Shown here piece after piece: positions 46,545-55,098 of a stretch of DNA of 64,000 nucleotides. Every line of letters begins with the position of its first letter. Position 1 is the stretch's first letter. Both the position numbers and the translations under genes were made by a program. This DNA comes from a bacterium (lineage in GTDB: Bacteria > Patescibacteriota > Saccharimonadia > Saccharimonadales > UBA4665): positions 42,640 through 106,639 of the forward strand of contig JAJZMC010000001.1 of the NCBI GenBank assembly GCA_021803105.1, in the 5' to 3' direction. Under the pieces are notes generated by a model, which saw nothing but the letters and a program-made list of their open reading frames with translations, made no database searches and had not been told where the DNA came from.

Positions 46545-48089
46545 TTATCTAAACAGCAACAGCCAGCCAAGGGCAAGCGAAACGGCTATTAAACCGATAA
46601 TCCAAGGCACCTCTTTGTTTGGTATAGGGTAACTCTGATGCGTGGGCATGGCTGGTGAAGTAGTTGCTGCGGTGGGCTGCACAGCCAGCTGCAGCGTTGC
46701 CGTAAAGCTGAACGCTGGGGTTTTTAGACTATGCATCTCTACTGAGTAATTGTCACCTGGCAGGTTGGCAGGAACAGTGAAATCAGCGTCGAACATATCC
46801 TTGCCATTATCAACGGTAGCCACACCCAGTAGGATATTTTTCTGCGAACTTTTTAGATAAATATCATAGTTGCCGTCTGTTTTGAGACCATCACCACTAA
46901 TTTTTACGTCTTGGCCAGGTTTTACCACCGTTGGAGTAAATGATAGGAATGGCATATTGTGCGCGTAAGCTACCGGAAAGACGAAGTTTTTAAGTTGCTG
47001 CACCGTCCGCGGCAAGTAGCCTTCTGAAGGCATAGTCATGATAGGTGTACGCCATGCATTAATGCTCAGGTAAATAAGCCCTGCGGCAATGGCTAGCCCC
47101 AAAGCCATGATGCGTTTACGTTTCCACGGCGAAAGATATGGGGAACGGTCAATGAACGGAATAGCGGCCAGCAATGCAAACAACAGAGCCGGTCCCCAGA
47201 TTAGCGACTTGATGCCAAAAACGTCCTCCATGCCGAATATCCAAAGGAACATCCACGGCGGTTTAGTTTGCTCCACACCGGCAGCGCCGACGCTGGTCAG
47301 CGATTCCGGCCATATCAGCGCCAGCAGCGATACCACTGCTACCAATATGAAGGCCCAGCCAGTTAGCTTCTTCAGGTGTACGTTAAAGTAGCTGACTCGT
47401 TCGTGGCTCTTGCCGACATGTGCGTTTTGGCTGGCTTTGGGCGACATGCCCTGGATTTTGATCATGTAGACGTGAATCGCCAGAAATAGAGCTAACAGAG
47501 CGCCTAAAATAGTAATGTGGGCCACGTACACACGGCCAATTAGCGGTACACTGCTGGTAAAACTGCCCGTAAACCAAGCGCCAACCTTACCGATTAAAAG
47601 ACCAGCCTCACTGTTATGTTCCAGTGCCTCTACACCCTCTTGGCCAAGACTCAGCATCGTGCCTGTAAACAAAAATCCGATGGTAACTGCCAGCAAACCC
47701 AACCCGGCCAGCCAAGTAACTTCCCGCGGGCGTTTATAGCTGCCGGTTATAAAGGTGCGGATAAGGTGAGCAATTACCAGGCCAAACACAATATTGGCCG
47801 TCCAAAAATGAACGCTACGGGCAAAGTTGCCGAACGGAGCCTGGGAAATTATGTACAGCACACTTTGGTGCGAGTTCAGCTGGTTGGGATTGTAAAACTG
47901 TCCCAGATAAATGCCGGTAACAATAAGGATTACAAAACCAGCTAGAGTAATGCCGCCAAGCATGTAAGGCCAGCTCTGGGCATGTTCCGGCACGTGATAG
48001 GCAAAATGCTTTAAGCCCAGCCTGTTATTTAGGGTATCCCAAATGACATCGCTTTTTGGTTTTTTCTTAGTGGATGTGTTGTTGGCCAT
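46545..48089 (-). CDS. Cytochrome b (b6-type haem ligands) fused to C-terminal beta-sandwich
   Basis: 514 residues. Four haem-ligand His are seen: H94 and H108 (13 between) and H191 and H206 (14 between), the b6-type spacing. Residues 225-360 add helices, with TKPPWMFLWIFGMEDVFG where cytochrome b has its PEWY quinone-site motif. From about 385 an outside Ig-like domain (TPTVVKPGQDVKISGDGL...) leads to a final helix (about 494-514). Known: cytochrome b moves electrons from quinol across the membrane. No Rieske, cytochrome c or oxidase gene is near. Inference: a stand-alone quinol-linked reductase tied to metal handling. Confidence 0.85.
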   Translation of the reverse strand: MANNTSTKKKPKSDVIWDTLNNRLGLKHFAYHVPEHAQSWPYMLGGITLAGFVILIVTGIYLGQFYNPNQLNSHQSVLYIISQAPFGNFARSVHFWTANIVFGLVIAHLIRTFITGSYKRPREVTWLAGLGLLAVTIGFLFTGTMLSLGQEGVEALEHNSEAGLLIGKVGAWFTGSFTSSVPLIGRVYVAHITILGALLALFLAIHVYMIKIQGMSPKASQNAHVGKSHERVSYFNVHLKKLTGWAFILVAVVSLLALIWPESLTSVGAAGVEQTKPPWMFLWIFGMEDVFGIKSLIWGPALLFALLAAIPFIDRSPYLSPWKRKRIMALGLAIAAGLIYLSINAWRTPIMTMPSEGYLPRTVQQLKNFVFPVAYAHNMPFLSFTPTVVKPGQDVKISGDGLKTDGNYDIYLKSSQKNILLGVATVDNGKDMFDADFTVPANLPGDNYSVEMHSLKTPAFSFTATLQLAVQPTAATTSPAMPTHQSYPIPNKEVPWIIGLIAVSLALGWLLLFR

Positions 48090-48181
48090 TTCTACGTATT
48101 AATTAACTTTAGCTTAACCGTTTTAATGAGGGTTTTCAATCTATTTGTGTCTGATCTACCATTACGAATATCAGCTGTCGT

Positions 48182-48577
48182 CTATGCTCCTCGTACTATC
48201 ACATGTTCGCCGGGTTCAAGGCACGGCACTACCGACATCATATGGTTATGACGTACTTCGATCATTTTGCTGCCTGCTATGCGGATGTCATTCGTGCAGT
48301 GAGAATACCCAGCTTGGTCGGGCGTACAATTTTCGTCAGTAGTGACAACTCCGGTCACGGCACCGCTGGGCATAGTGCCTTTTAGAAGCACGGCAGTAAG
48401 ACGACCCGGGTTAGAGGTCGTCCCTGAATCACGGGTAAGTTGCACGACACGCTCGGAACCAGAAGGAGTTACGCTATTATTGGGCGAAGTCGTTCCCCTA
48501 TTACCAATAGTTGCTAGGCTGATTACTCCAATAATGGCTACGCCAACTGCGAGAGTAATAAAAACTCGCCGGTTCAT
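48182..48577 (-). CDS. Small anchored protein of the metal operon
   Basis: 131 residues from the ATG at 48577, set by AGGAGG at 48585-48590 and by the ATGA overlap with the ATPase stop. N-terminal helix (about 5-24) as signal or anchor, a Ser/Thr linker and an outside domain with three Cys (ENCTPDQAGYSHCTND and VVPCLEPG) and EVRHNHMMSV, whose His/Met could bind copper. No family recognised. A 92-base gap to the cytochrome b gene may hold an RNA structure or an internal promoter. Confidence 0.65.
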   Translation of the reverse strand: MNRRVFITLAVGVAIIGVISLATIGNRGTTSPNNSVTPSGSERVVQLTRDSGTTSNPGRLTAVLLKGTMPSGAVTGVVTTDENCTPDQAGYSHCTNDIRIAGSKMIEVRHNHMMSVVPCLEPGEHVIVRGA

Positions 48578-50712
48578 TCCGTTGCCTCCTTGAGCTTCAA
48601 TCGACGCAAAAACTGGGCGTTGAAAGCTACTATAATCGTGGACAAGGACATTAGTATGGCACCAATGGCAGGTGACAGCACAAAACCTAAGCCCGCCGTC
48701 ACGCCCGCCGCCAGCGGAATGGCAAAGGCATTGTAGCCGGTTGCCCACGCCAGGTTCTGCTGCATCTTACGATAAGTTGCCTTGGATAGCTTGATAACCT
48801 TAGCTACACCGCGCGGGTCGCTGGAGGCCAGAATGATTCCGGCTGATTCAATGGCTACGTCCGTGCCAGCGCCGATAGCAATTCCTATATCCGCTTGAGT
48901 AAGTGCCGGTGCGTCATTTACTCCGTCGCCGACCATGGCCACCTTGCTGCCATCAGCCTGCAGTTGCTTGACTGTTTCGGCTTTGTTTTCCGGCAACACT
49001 TCGGCGAAGTACTCTTTGATACCCAGCTCATTGGCTACCCAGGCAGTTACGCCTTTATTATCACCGGTCAGCATAGCCACTCGTTTGCCCATGGCATACA
49101 AAGTATCGACTGCTTCCTTGGACTCTTCACGAATAACGTCCGCTAGCATGACAGCGCCACGCACAGTCTTATGTTGGTCAATCACGTATACGACAGTTTT
49201 ACCCTCCTCAGATGCCTGAGCTGCAGCCTTTTTAAGCGAACCGGACATGCTGGCGTTCAGTTCTTGTACCAAGCGCGGACCGCCAACATATACTTCATGA
49301 CGGCCCATAACTACTGCTTTGGTGCCGCGGCCGGCGAGCGAGCTAAAGCTCGATGCTTGCGGGATTTTCTGACCTTGATCGTTGGCCGCCTTAACTATGG
49401 CCCGCGCTATGGGATGCTCTGATTCGGCTTCGACTGCCGCCGCTATGCCGAGAAGTTCTTGCTTATTGTCGTCGGTCACAATATCTACTACACCTTGCTC
49501 GCCTTTGGTAAGCGTGCCGGTTTTATCAAAGAGAATCACGTCAATGTTACGGGCAGCTTCCAATGCCATGCGCTGCCGGATGAGCAAACCGTTCTTAGCG
49601 GCTAACGTAGTTGAGATTGCCGTAACTAGCGGAATAGCCAGCCCCAGCGCATGTGGGCAGGCAATGACCAGCACCGTAACGACGCGGGCCAGAATAAAGG
49701 TTGCTGGCTGGTTGCTGAAAATTATCCAGCCCAGCAGCGTGATAACCGCCGCGCCAAGGGCTATGAATGTCAGATAAAATGCCGCCCTGTCGGCTAGTAT
49801 CTGGGTTTTGGACTTGCTGCTTTGGGCTTCGGCCACCAGTTTCATGATTCCAGCTAATGCGGTGTCGTCACCAATCTTACTGACCCGCACCGTCAGTGAT
49901 CCACTACCGTTGATAGTCCCAGCCACAACTTGCGCTTTGACCATTTTTTTGACTGGTTTGGATTCGCCAGTCAGCATTGATTCGTTTACGTCGGACTCAC
50001 CCTTTACGACTTCGCCGTCAGCCGGCAGTTTGGCGCCTGGCCGTACCAGCACCTGATCACCGACCTTCAGCTTACTGACAGCTACTTTCTTGGTGCTGTC
50101 TTTGGTAATAAGTTCGGCTTCGTCGGGCAGTAGTTTTGCCAGTTCTTTTAAAGCTCCTTGGGCATTCTGCACCGAAGCCATTTCCATCCAATGGCCGAAG
50201 ATCATGATGGTGATTAGCGTGGCGAGTTCCCACCAGAAGTCCATACCATGCAGCAGCTTCAACGTTATGGCAAGGCTGTAGCCGAGAGCAACCGTGATGG
50301 CCATTGCTATCAGGGTCATCATACCGGGCTGGCGGCCTTCTATTTCAACTTTGGCGCTCCTTAGGAATACCAAACCGCCATACCAGAACAGGATGAGGCC
50401 AAAGATCGCCGAGATGTATTCGCTGCCGCTGAATGTCAGGTTGTAGTGCAGCCAGTGTTGGATAGAGTTTGAAAATACCAAAACAGGAATGGTTAGCGCC
50501 AGGCTCCACCAGAATTTCTGCTTGAACATGTTGGGGCTGTGACCGGCGTGCTTGTCGTGATCCATGTGCTCGTGGTCATGCCGCGGCTTACGCTTGGTTG
50601 GAACGAGCTGCATGCCGCATTCCGGGCACATGCCGGGCCTGTCCTGTTGGATACCCGGGTGCATAGGGCAGGTATAGTCTTGGTTTGTTGAGTCGTGTTT
50701 ATGCTCTTGCAT
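48574..50712 (-). CDS. copB: Copper-translocating P-type ATPase, CopB class (P1B-3)
   Basis: 712 residues. N-terminal metal-binding motif YTCPMHPGIQQDRPGMCPEC (13-32) with a His-rich stretch (44-58). TGES at 249-252, transmembrane ACPHALG with CPH at 352-354, DKTGT at 396-400 and GDGVNDAP near 610. Known: the CPH motif marks the P1B-3 class that exports Cu2+ or Cu+/Ag+, unlike CPC in CopA. G+C-rich codon use unlike the surrounding chromosome. It precedes the small anchored protein and follows LemA by 10 bases. Confidence 0.93.
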   Translation of the reverse strand: MQEHKHDSTNQDYTCPMHPGIQQDRPGMCPECGMQLVPTKRKPRHDHEHMDHDKHAGHSPNMFKQKFWWSLALTIPVLVFSNSIQHWLHYNLTFSGSEYISAIFGLILFWYGGLVFLRSAKVEIEGRQPGMMTLIAMAITVALGYSLAITLKLLHGMDFWWELATLITIMIFGHWMEMASVQNAQGALKELAKLLPDEAELITKDSTKKVAVSKLKVGDQVLVRPGAKLPADGEVVKGESDVNESMLTGESKPVKKMVKAQVVAGTINGSGSLTVRVSKIGDDTALAGIMKLVAEAQSSKSKTQILADRAAFYLTFIALGAAVITLLGWIIFSNQPATFILARVVTVLVIACPHALGLAIPLVTAISTTLAAKNGLLIRQRMALEAARNIDVILFDKTGTLTKGEQGVVDIVTDDNKQELLGIAAAVEAESEHPIARAIVKAANDQGQKIPQASSFSSLAGRGTKAVVMGRHEVYVGGPRLVQELNASMSGSLKKAAAQASEEGKTVVYVIDQHKTVRGAVMLADVIREESKEAVDTLYAMGKRVAMLTGDNKGVTAWVANELGIKEYFAEVLPENKAETVKQLQADGSKVAMVGDGVNDAPALTQADIGIAIGAGTDVAIESAGIILASSDPRGVAKVIKLSKATYRKMQQNLAWATGYNAFAIPLAAGVTAGLGFVLSPAIGAILMSLSTIIVAFNAQFLRRLKLKEATE

Positions 50713-50722
50713 TCCTATCCCC

Positions 50723-51289
50723 TTAAAATGTGACTTTAACTGATTGTTCTACCTGCGATTGTTCCGCCTGAACAACCTCAAAATATTGTTTGTCAGTAGC
50801 AAACCCCATCATGCCAGCCATGGTGTTCATCGGAAACATCCGGCGTTTGGCATTGAAGTCACGAGCAGCCTGATTGTAGGTACGCCGGGCTGCCATGATC
50901 TTATCTTCTGTGTCGGTCAGGTCTGCTTGGAGTTGCTGAAAATTCTGACTTGCCTTGAGTTGCGGGTAATTCTCGGCCACGGCAAATAGACTTTTCAGGG
51001 CTTGCGAAAATTGGTTTTCAGCCTTGGCTGACGCTTGAACTCCTTGGGCACCCAGGGCATTGGCTCGGGTCTTAGTTACGTTCTCGAATACTTCTTTTTC
51101 GTGCTTTGCATAGCCCTTTACGGTATTCACTAGGTTCGGGATGAGGTCGTACCGTCGTTTAAGCTGAACAGTGACGTCGCTCCAAGTTTCATTGGTGTGT
51201 TGATTGCTTCGCACCAAGCCGTTGTACATAAACGCAAAGTACAGAACCAGGATGATAATAAACCCTGTGATAATTATGGCTATGATCAC
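50723..51289 (-). CDS. lemA: LemA family protein
   Basis: 188 residues. One N-terminal helix (about 2-22) and the helical-bundle pattern of LemA: NETWSDVTVQLKRRYDLIPNLVNTVKGY, FENVTKTRANA, AENYPQLKASQNFQQLQADL, and ARRTYNQAARDFNAKRRMFP. Known role is poorly defined; LemA proteins are linked with surface and membrane stress. Sits between a SHOCT protein and the copper ATPase in the same operon. Confidence 0.92.
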   Translation of the reverse strand: MIIAIIITGFIIILVLYFAFMYNGLVRSNQHTNETWSDVTVQLKRRYDLIPNLVNTVKGYAKHEKEVFENVTKTRANALGAQGVQASAKAENQFSQALKSLFAVAENYPQLKASQNFQQLQADLTDTEDKIMAARRTYNQAARDFNAKRRMFPMNTMAGMMGFATDKQYFEVVQAEQSQVEQSVKVTF

Positions 51290-51309
51290 AATAACTCCCC
51301 CTTTCTTAG

Positions 51310-51999
51310 TTACTTGACCCCTAGTTCTTTCTTGAGCCGTTCAAATTCAGACTTGCTTATATCTCCCTTGGCATAGCGGGACTTAAGGCTATCCAGTGGA
51401 GATTCTAAAACGCTTGAGCGTGGTCGCAGCCAAGCAAACAGTGCTGCCGCAACAGCTAATGCTAGTAAAATAATGAGTGCAGTATCCATGCCATCCCAGG
51501 AGCTATTGTTATAGCCATACATCATAGTGCCATTATCACCGCCCGCGAGTCGGCCATTCATCATGCCACTTATAAACGAAGGGGTATTGGCGGGGATTGC
51601 GGCATTGGTCTGGCAGCCGCTGCCTCGCTTACCCCATGCTATGTGAACGTTGGTATCGCCTTGGTCGCCCATCATTTGCTGTATATTGTTATCCCAGTAC
51701 ACATGGTTTTCAGTACTACCAGCCGATAGCCCCATGAAGTATTCACCCAGTTTTTCGTAGTCGTTATCGGTCAGCTTTTGGCAGGAAGTCTTACCGCTTT
51801 GCAGGTTGTTATATATCGCCTGGCCAGCACTTTGCATAGTAGCCTCATCCTGAAGCTCGCTCTGAGATGGCGGAGTTTGGTCTTGATAACTCCCCATCAT
51901 TTGGGCCGAGACCATCGGCGAGAAAGTTAAAAAGGCAATCGACATTAAACTGATACCAACATAAGCTTTCAGCTTTGGTCTTTTAATGTGATCTATCAT
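51310..51999 (-). CDS. Exported/anchored SHOCT-domain protein of the metal operon
   Basis: 229 residues. N-terminal signal (LKAYVGISLMSIAFLTFSPMVSA), an outside region with many Met, Gln and paired Cys (KTSCQKLTD, GSGCQTNA) and MMGDQGD/MMYGYNN clusters, a second helix (about 170-190), and a C-terminal SHOCT element PLDSLKSRYAKGDISKSEFERLKKELG. Inference: metal-binding outside domain coupled to an inside SHOCT oligomerisation motif. Starts 10 bases after the repressor gene. Confidence 0.7.
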   Translation of the reverse strand: MIDHIKRPKLKAYVGISLMSIAFLTFSPMVSAQMMGSYQDQTPPSQSELQDEATMQSAGQAIYNNLQSGKTSCQKLTDNDYEKLGEYFMGLSAGSTENHVYWDNNIQQMMGDQGDTNVHIAWGKRGSGCQTNAAIPANTPSFISGMMNGRLAGGDNGTMMYGYNNSSWDGMDTALIILLALAVAAALFAWLRPRSSVLESPLDSLKSRYAKGDISKSEFERLKKELGVK

Positions 52000-52009
52000 A
52001 TGCTGCCCC

Positions 52010-52300
52010 CTACTTATTATTGGCCCTTATGTTGGTAAGCTCATATAGATCAAGCAATTCCTGGATAGCGTGTTGTCGGCGCTTGTCGCTGCCGGAAGAG
52101 AAGTCCTCTTTGATGTGGGTCTTAAGGTGGTTTTCCAATATAAGTTTGTTGAGAGAACTAAGTGATTTTTGAATAGCCAGCGACTGCGTGATTATGTCCA
52201 TGCAGTAATCCTCGTTTTCGATCATTTTTTCAATACCCTTAAGCTGTCCTTGTAGGATCTTACTGCGGTGCAACGCTCTACGTTTAATGTCGTCAATCAT
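52010..52300 (-). CDS. CsoR/RcnR family metal-sensing repressor
   Basis: 96 residues, all helical. The family core is clear: RSKILQGQLKGIEKMIENEDYCMDI. Metal ligands are Cys33, His58 and His62 (NHLKTHI), i.e. Cys-His-His. CsoR for copper has Cys-His-Cys, whereas RcnR for nickel/cobalt has His-Cys-His-His. First gene of the seven-gene minus operon, with a perfect operator 11 bases before its start. Confidence 0.9.
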   Translation of the reverse strand: MIDDIKRRALHRSKILQGQLKGIEKMIENEDYCMDIITQSLAIQKSLSSLNKLILENHLKTHIKEDFSSGSDKRRQHAIQELLDLYELTNIRANNK

Positions 52301-52311
52301 ACTTGCACTAT

Positions 52312-52328
52312 ATACCCCCTGGGGGTAT
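52312..52328. promoter_or_regulatory. Operator for the CsoR/RcnR-type repressor
   Basis: A perfect 17-base palindrome ATACCCCC-T-GGGGGTAT between the divergent repressor gene and the gene at 52364. The G-tract/C-tract form is typical of CsoR/RcnR operators. Its place between the two start codons would let one repressor control both directions. Confidence 0.85.
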
Positions 52329-52363
52329 TATGTCAAATATGGTTATTAGTAATGGAGATATAC

Positions 52364-52687
52364 ATGCGTAAGTACTTACAGTTCGTAAAAAGCAAATGGT
52401 TTATTGGTGCGGCTTGCCTAGTTCTAGGGTCTGGTATTGTCCTTGGTATACGGTTCTTCACCTATAAACTGGATAACGTCCATTACCATGCCAACTTTGC
52501 GGTCTATATAAACGGACAGCAGGAAATGTTTAAGGAAGCCAGCTACTACACAGAGGTTCAGGCGTGTGTGGCAAGCAATGTTATGACGCCTGCGGAACGA
52601 GTCCATATGCACGACAATGTTAATAACGTTATACATGTCGAAGACCACGCTGGCTTTATAATATTTTTTGGCATATATACATTGTAA
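52364..52687 (+). CDS. Short membrane-anchored protein, probably truncated
   Basis: 107 residues from an ATG with GGAG before it. One helix (about 12-32), then VHYHANFAVYINGQQEMF, ERVHMHDNVNNVIHVEDHAG. The His pattern (H-x-H, HMHD, H-x4-H) matches a family of CPR/actinobacterial outside proteins that normally continue well beyond this point; here a stop follows FFGIYTL. Inference: metal-binding surface protein, shortened by mutation. Divergent from the repressor across the shared operator. Confidence 0.6.
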   Translation: MRKYLQFVKSKWFIGAACLVLGSGIVLGIRFFTYKLDNVHYHANFAVYINGQQEMFKEASYYTEVQACVASNVMTPAERVHMHDNVNNVIHVEDHAGFIIFFGIYTL

Positions 52688-52729
52688 CTTTTAACCGCTG
52701 ATCTTTATTGTGATTGATAAAATACTTGT

Positions 52730-54199
52730 GTGAGTTATATTCATCTAAAAGATCGCCAGCATTACGAAGACCTCTACGACAAGGGCACCGTGGAACATTG
52801 CCGGAGCGGTGAGCGAATCGTAAATCAAACGTTTGCTGAGATGGATAAGAAACTACCTGCCTCGGAAAAGAAGAAGCGGCAAGCAGGCTGGTACTTAATG
52901 TATAGCCAGCTATACTTTCAATTCGTAGAAACAGTTGCCTTTGGACGGCGCCATGAGCGTGATAAGAAAATTGCCGAATGGATGGAGGCCGACGAACAAA
53001 AAGACCGGCGGCTGGCTGAGGCTCAAATGGCCAAGATCCCGTTTTGCCGAAGCTGTGGTAAAGACATGAAGCAAATCAGCAAAGACTACATGCCCCGGGA
53101 CCGTGGCGTTTCCAAAGACCGCGAAGACGATATTCTCTTCATGTTTGAGTGCGAGGCCTGCAATAAACGCCTGGCTGTCTGGCAGGATGGCACGGAGTGG
53201 GAGCATAAAGAACCGCGCTGCGAAAAGTGCGGATCGGTCATGAAGTCGAAGTCCGCTAAAAAGTTCGGAGTTATCACCACGACCAATACCTGCACCAAGT
53301 GCGGTCATGTCGATAAGTTTGAATTTGACCTGAATGCCAAGGAAGAACCCGCAGAAGCAGCCGATCCTTACTACGAACTTGACCGTAAACGCTTCTGTTT
53401 TGACGAAGAAATGGAAAGTAAATACAAACAAAAACTCCAACACCTGCTCCGGATGGCCAAACTTGAACTGGATAACGACGAACACGTCGAGCATGTTGAC
53501 GTTTACGAGGCCATAAAAGACATTAAACAGCTCAAAATAGCCCAGTTATCCGATCTGCTGAGCGAAGCTCTGGAAAAGGCTGGATATAGGGAATTTAAGC
53601 TGGGCGAACCTGAACTTGGCCAGCAGGTCGCCATTAGTTTTAATTGTCTGGATGATAAGCCCGACCGCAAAGAATACGACAGCAAGAAGGGTCTTCAAAA
53701 GCTACTGAACAAAGCTCTGGAAGAAACCAACTGGCGGTTAATGAGCGACGGCGTGGATTACCGGCTAGGTTACTTGAGCGGTCGGCTCCGGGCTTATGAA
53801 AAAGAAGAAGATCTGAAGAAGCTGATTGAACAACGCATCAAAAGCGGCACCTACCAGCTGCCGGAAAAGAAACCGGCCGCCAAACCCGCCAAAAAGGATG
53901 ACGCAAAGCCCAAATATGAAGGCATGCGGATGCGCGAAGCGGCCCTGGTTTACATGGATCAGATGTATCTTGGCTCAGTGCCAGCCGAAATAACCCTCAA
54001 AAGCGGCATCGTAAAGAAGACGAGCGTGTCACATGTCTATGCCAACATGAACCCGCTGCTGCGGGTTATCATACCGTTTCGGGACAATGACGATTCGGCG
54101 CCTGCATTTATACGTAATTACGACTTCAAAATGGGCCGAAAAGAAGATATACCCAAAGTCAAAAAGGATAGCCAGGGCCGAGAAATAAGATTGACCTAA
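52730..54199 (+). CDS. Uncharacterised protein with two zinc ribbons
   Basis: 489 residues, GTG start. Zinc ribbon 1: PFCRSCGKDMK ... FECEACNKRL; zinc ribbon 2: PRCEKCGSVMK ... NTCTKCGHVDK (together about 103-200). The rest is very charged and helical, with a long Lys/Glu-rich part, a Pro/Ala/Lys linker (about 380-395) and a beta-rich end (TLKSGIVKKTSVSHVYANMN). Looks like a nucleic-acid-associated protein. No family recognised. G+C-rich like the rest of the island. Confidence 0.6.
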   Translation: MSYIHLKDRQHYEDLYDKGTVEHCRSGERIVNQTFAEMDKKLPASEKKKRQAGWYLMYSQLYFQFVETVAFGRRHERDKKIAEWMEADEQKDRRLAEAQMAKIPFCRSCGKDMKQISKDYMPRDRGVSKDREDDILFMFECEACNKRLAVWQDGTEWEHKEPRCEKCGSVMKSKSAKKFGVITTTNTCTKCGHVDKFEFDLNAKEEPAEAADPYYELDRKRFCFDEEMESKYKQKLQHLLRMAKLELDNDEHVEHVDVYEAIKDIKQLKIAQLSDLLSEALEKAGYREFKLGEPELGQQVAISFNCLDDKPDRKEYDSKKGLQKLLNKALEETNWRLMSDGVDYRLGYLSGRLRAYEKEEDLKKLIEQRIKSGTYQLPEKKPAAKPAKKDDAKPKYEGMRMREAALVYMDQMYLGSVPAEITLKSGIVKKTSVSHVYANMNPLLRVIIPFRDNDDSAPAFIRNYDFKMGRKEDIPKVKKDSQGREIRLT

Positions 54200-54218
54200 C
54201 TGGGTTATAATTACCAGC

Positions 54219-54443
54219 ATGAGTGACAACAATAGCGACAACATGATTCGGGCTGTAGATCCTGGCGATGACAGTGTCATCAAAGGCTCCAACTTCCCAA
54301 CGCCCATGGGCATGGCTCCGGCCGCACCAACCGACAGCGCCCCTCAGAGCACGGAAACTACATCTACCGGACAAGGCGAGGCAGCACCTCCCGCTCCGGA
54401 ACAGCCGCAAGCGTCGTCTGGCGGTTCTGATGCTCAAGAATGA
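54219..54443 (+). CDS. Short disordered Pro/Ala/Ser-rich protein
   Basis: 74 residues with no hydrophobic core: FPTPMGMAPAAPTDSAP and Gln/Gly/Ala/Pro repeats. It begins 19 bases after the two-zinc-ribbon gene and overlaps the next membrane gene by 14 bases. The overlapping reading frames, strong composition bias and lack of homology make it less certain than its neighbours. Confidence 0.45.
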   Translation: MSDNNSDNMIRAVDPGDDSVIKGSNFPTPMGMAPAAPTDSAPQSTETTSTGQGEAAPPAPEQPQASSGGSDAQE

Positions 54444-54996
54444 TAGTGTAGTTCCGCCTACCAAGCAGGAAATCGACGTTACGAACGGTGAGGTATTTGA
54501 TTTTATCCAGTCTATCCGCCGTGACTACATACAGCAACGTGATAGGTCATTAACCGAGGAAAATGAAACTGAACGGGTTGCCTGCAGCCAGCTGATGCTA
54601 GTAAGCACAGTTCTGCTTTCGGCCAATGTTATAGCGCTTAGCAATAGTGGCTTGCTAACTTCGCTGTCTCCGGCACAAAAAATCTTGCTACTTGTAGGTT
54701 CAATTTTCTCAGGTGTCAAATATTACTTCGAATTGGTTCGCTTCCACTTGAAGTGGGCAACAGCACATAACAACGTTGTTAACCTGCATAGCAGGGTGGA
54801 CTTCAAAACGTTCGATGAAGCTGGCAAGAAGACCGATGCCATACTTGAAAAGCTACCTACTCTAACGCCTAAACTTTGGTTAAAAAGACAAATAGGCATG
54901 CTGGCTGGCGGTGGAGCTGCTTACGTTTTACTGCTTGTAGCAATCCTGTTCAATTTTCATTTTATAACTGCCCATCTGTGGAGCTGGATCCGCTGA
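54430..54996 (+). CDS. Uncharacterised membrane protein (three helices)
   Basis: 188 residues from the ATG at 54430; longer in-frame starts would run entirely across the previous gene. A charged N-terminus (VFDFIQSIRRDYIQQRDRSL), helices about 57-77, 83-102 and 160-183, with KYYFELVRFHLKWATAHN between. No family recognised. Last gene of the plus-strand arm of the island. Confidence 0.6.
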   Translation: MLKNDSVVPPTKQEIDVTNGEVFDFIQSIRRDYIQQRDRSLTEENETERVACSQLMLVSTVLLSANVIALSNSGLLTSLSPAQKILLLVGSIFSGVKYYFELVRFHLKWATAHNNVVNLHSRVDFKTFDEAGKKTDAILEKLPTLTPKLWLKRQIGMLAGGGAAYVLLLVAILFNFHFITAHLWSWIR

Positions 54997-55098
54997 ATAC
55001 CACCAAGTGCGGGATTTGTTCGGCTTTTAAATAGGTATGCCATAATCGGACACTCCTTTTTTATAATGTCCGATTCTGTCCCATTAACTCCTTGCATG

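Noticed and set aside
47089..50281. Many plus-strand ORFs of 60-130 codons opposite the cytochrome b and ATPase genes
   Set aside because: Shadow frames produced by the higher G+C of the island; composition is unlike protein and none has a ribosome site or neighbour logic.
52910..53494. 194-codon minus-strand ORF opposite the two-zinc-ribbon gene
   Set aside because: Mirror frame of a gene with clear CxxC pairs on the plus strand; it has no credible start.
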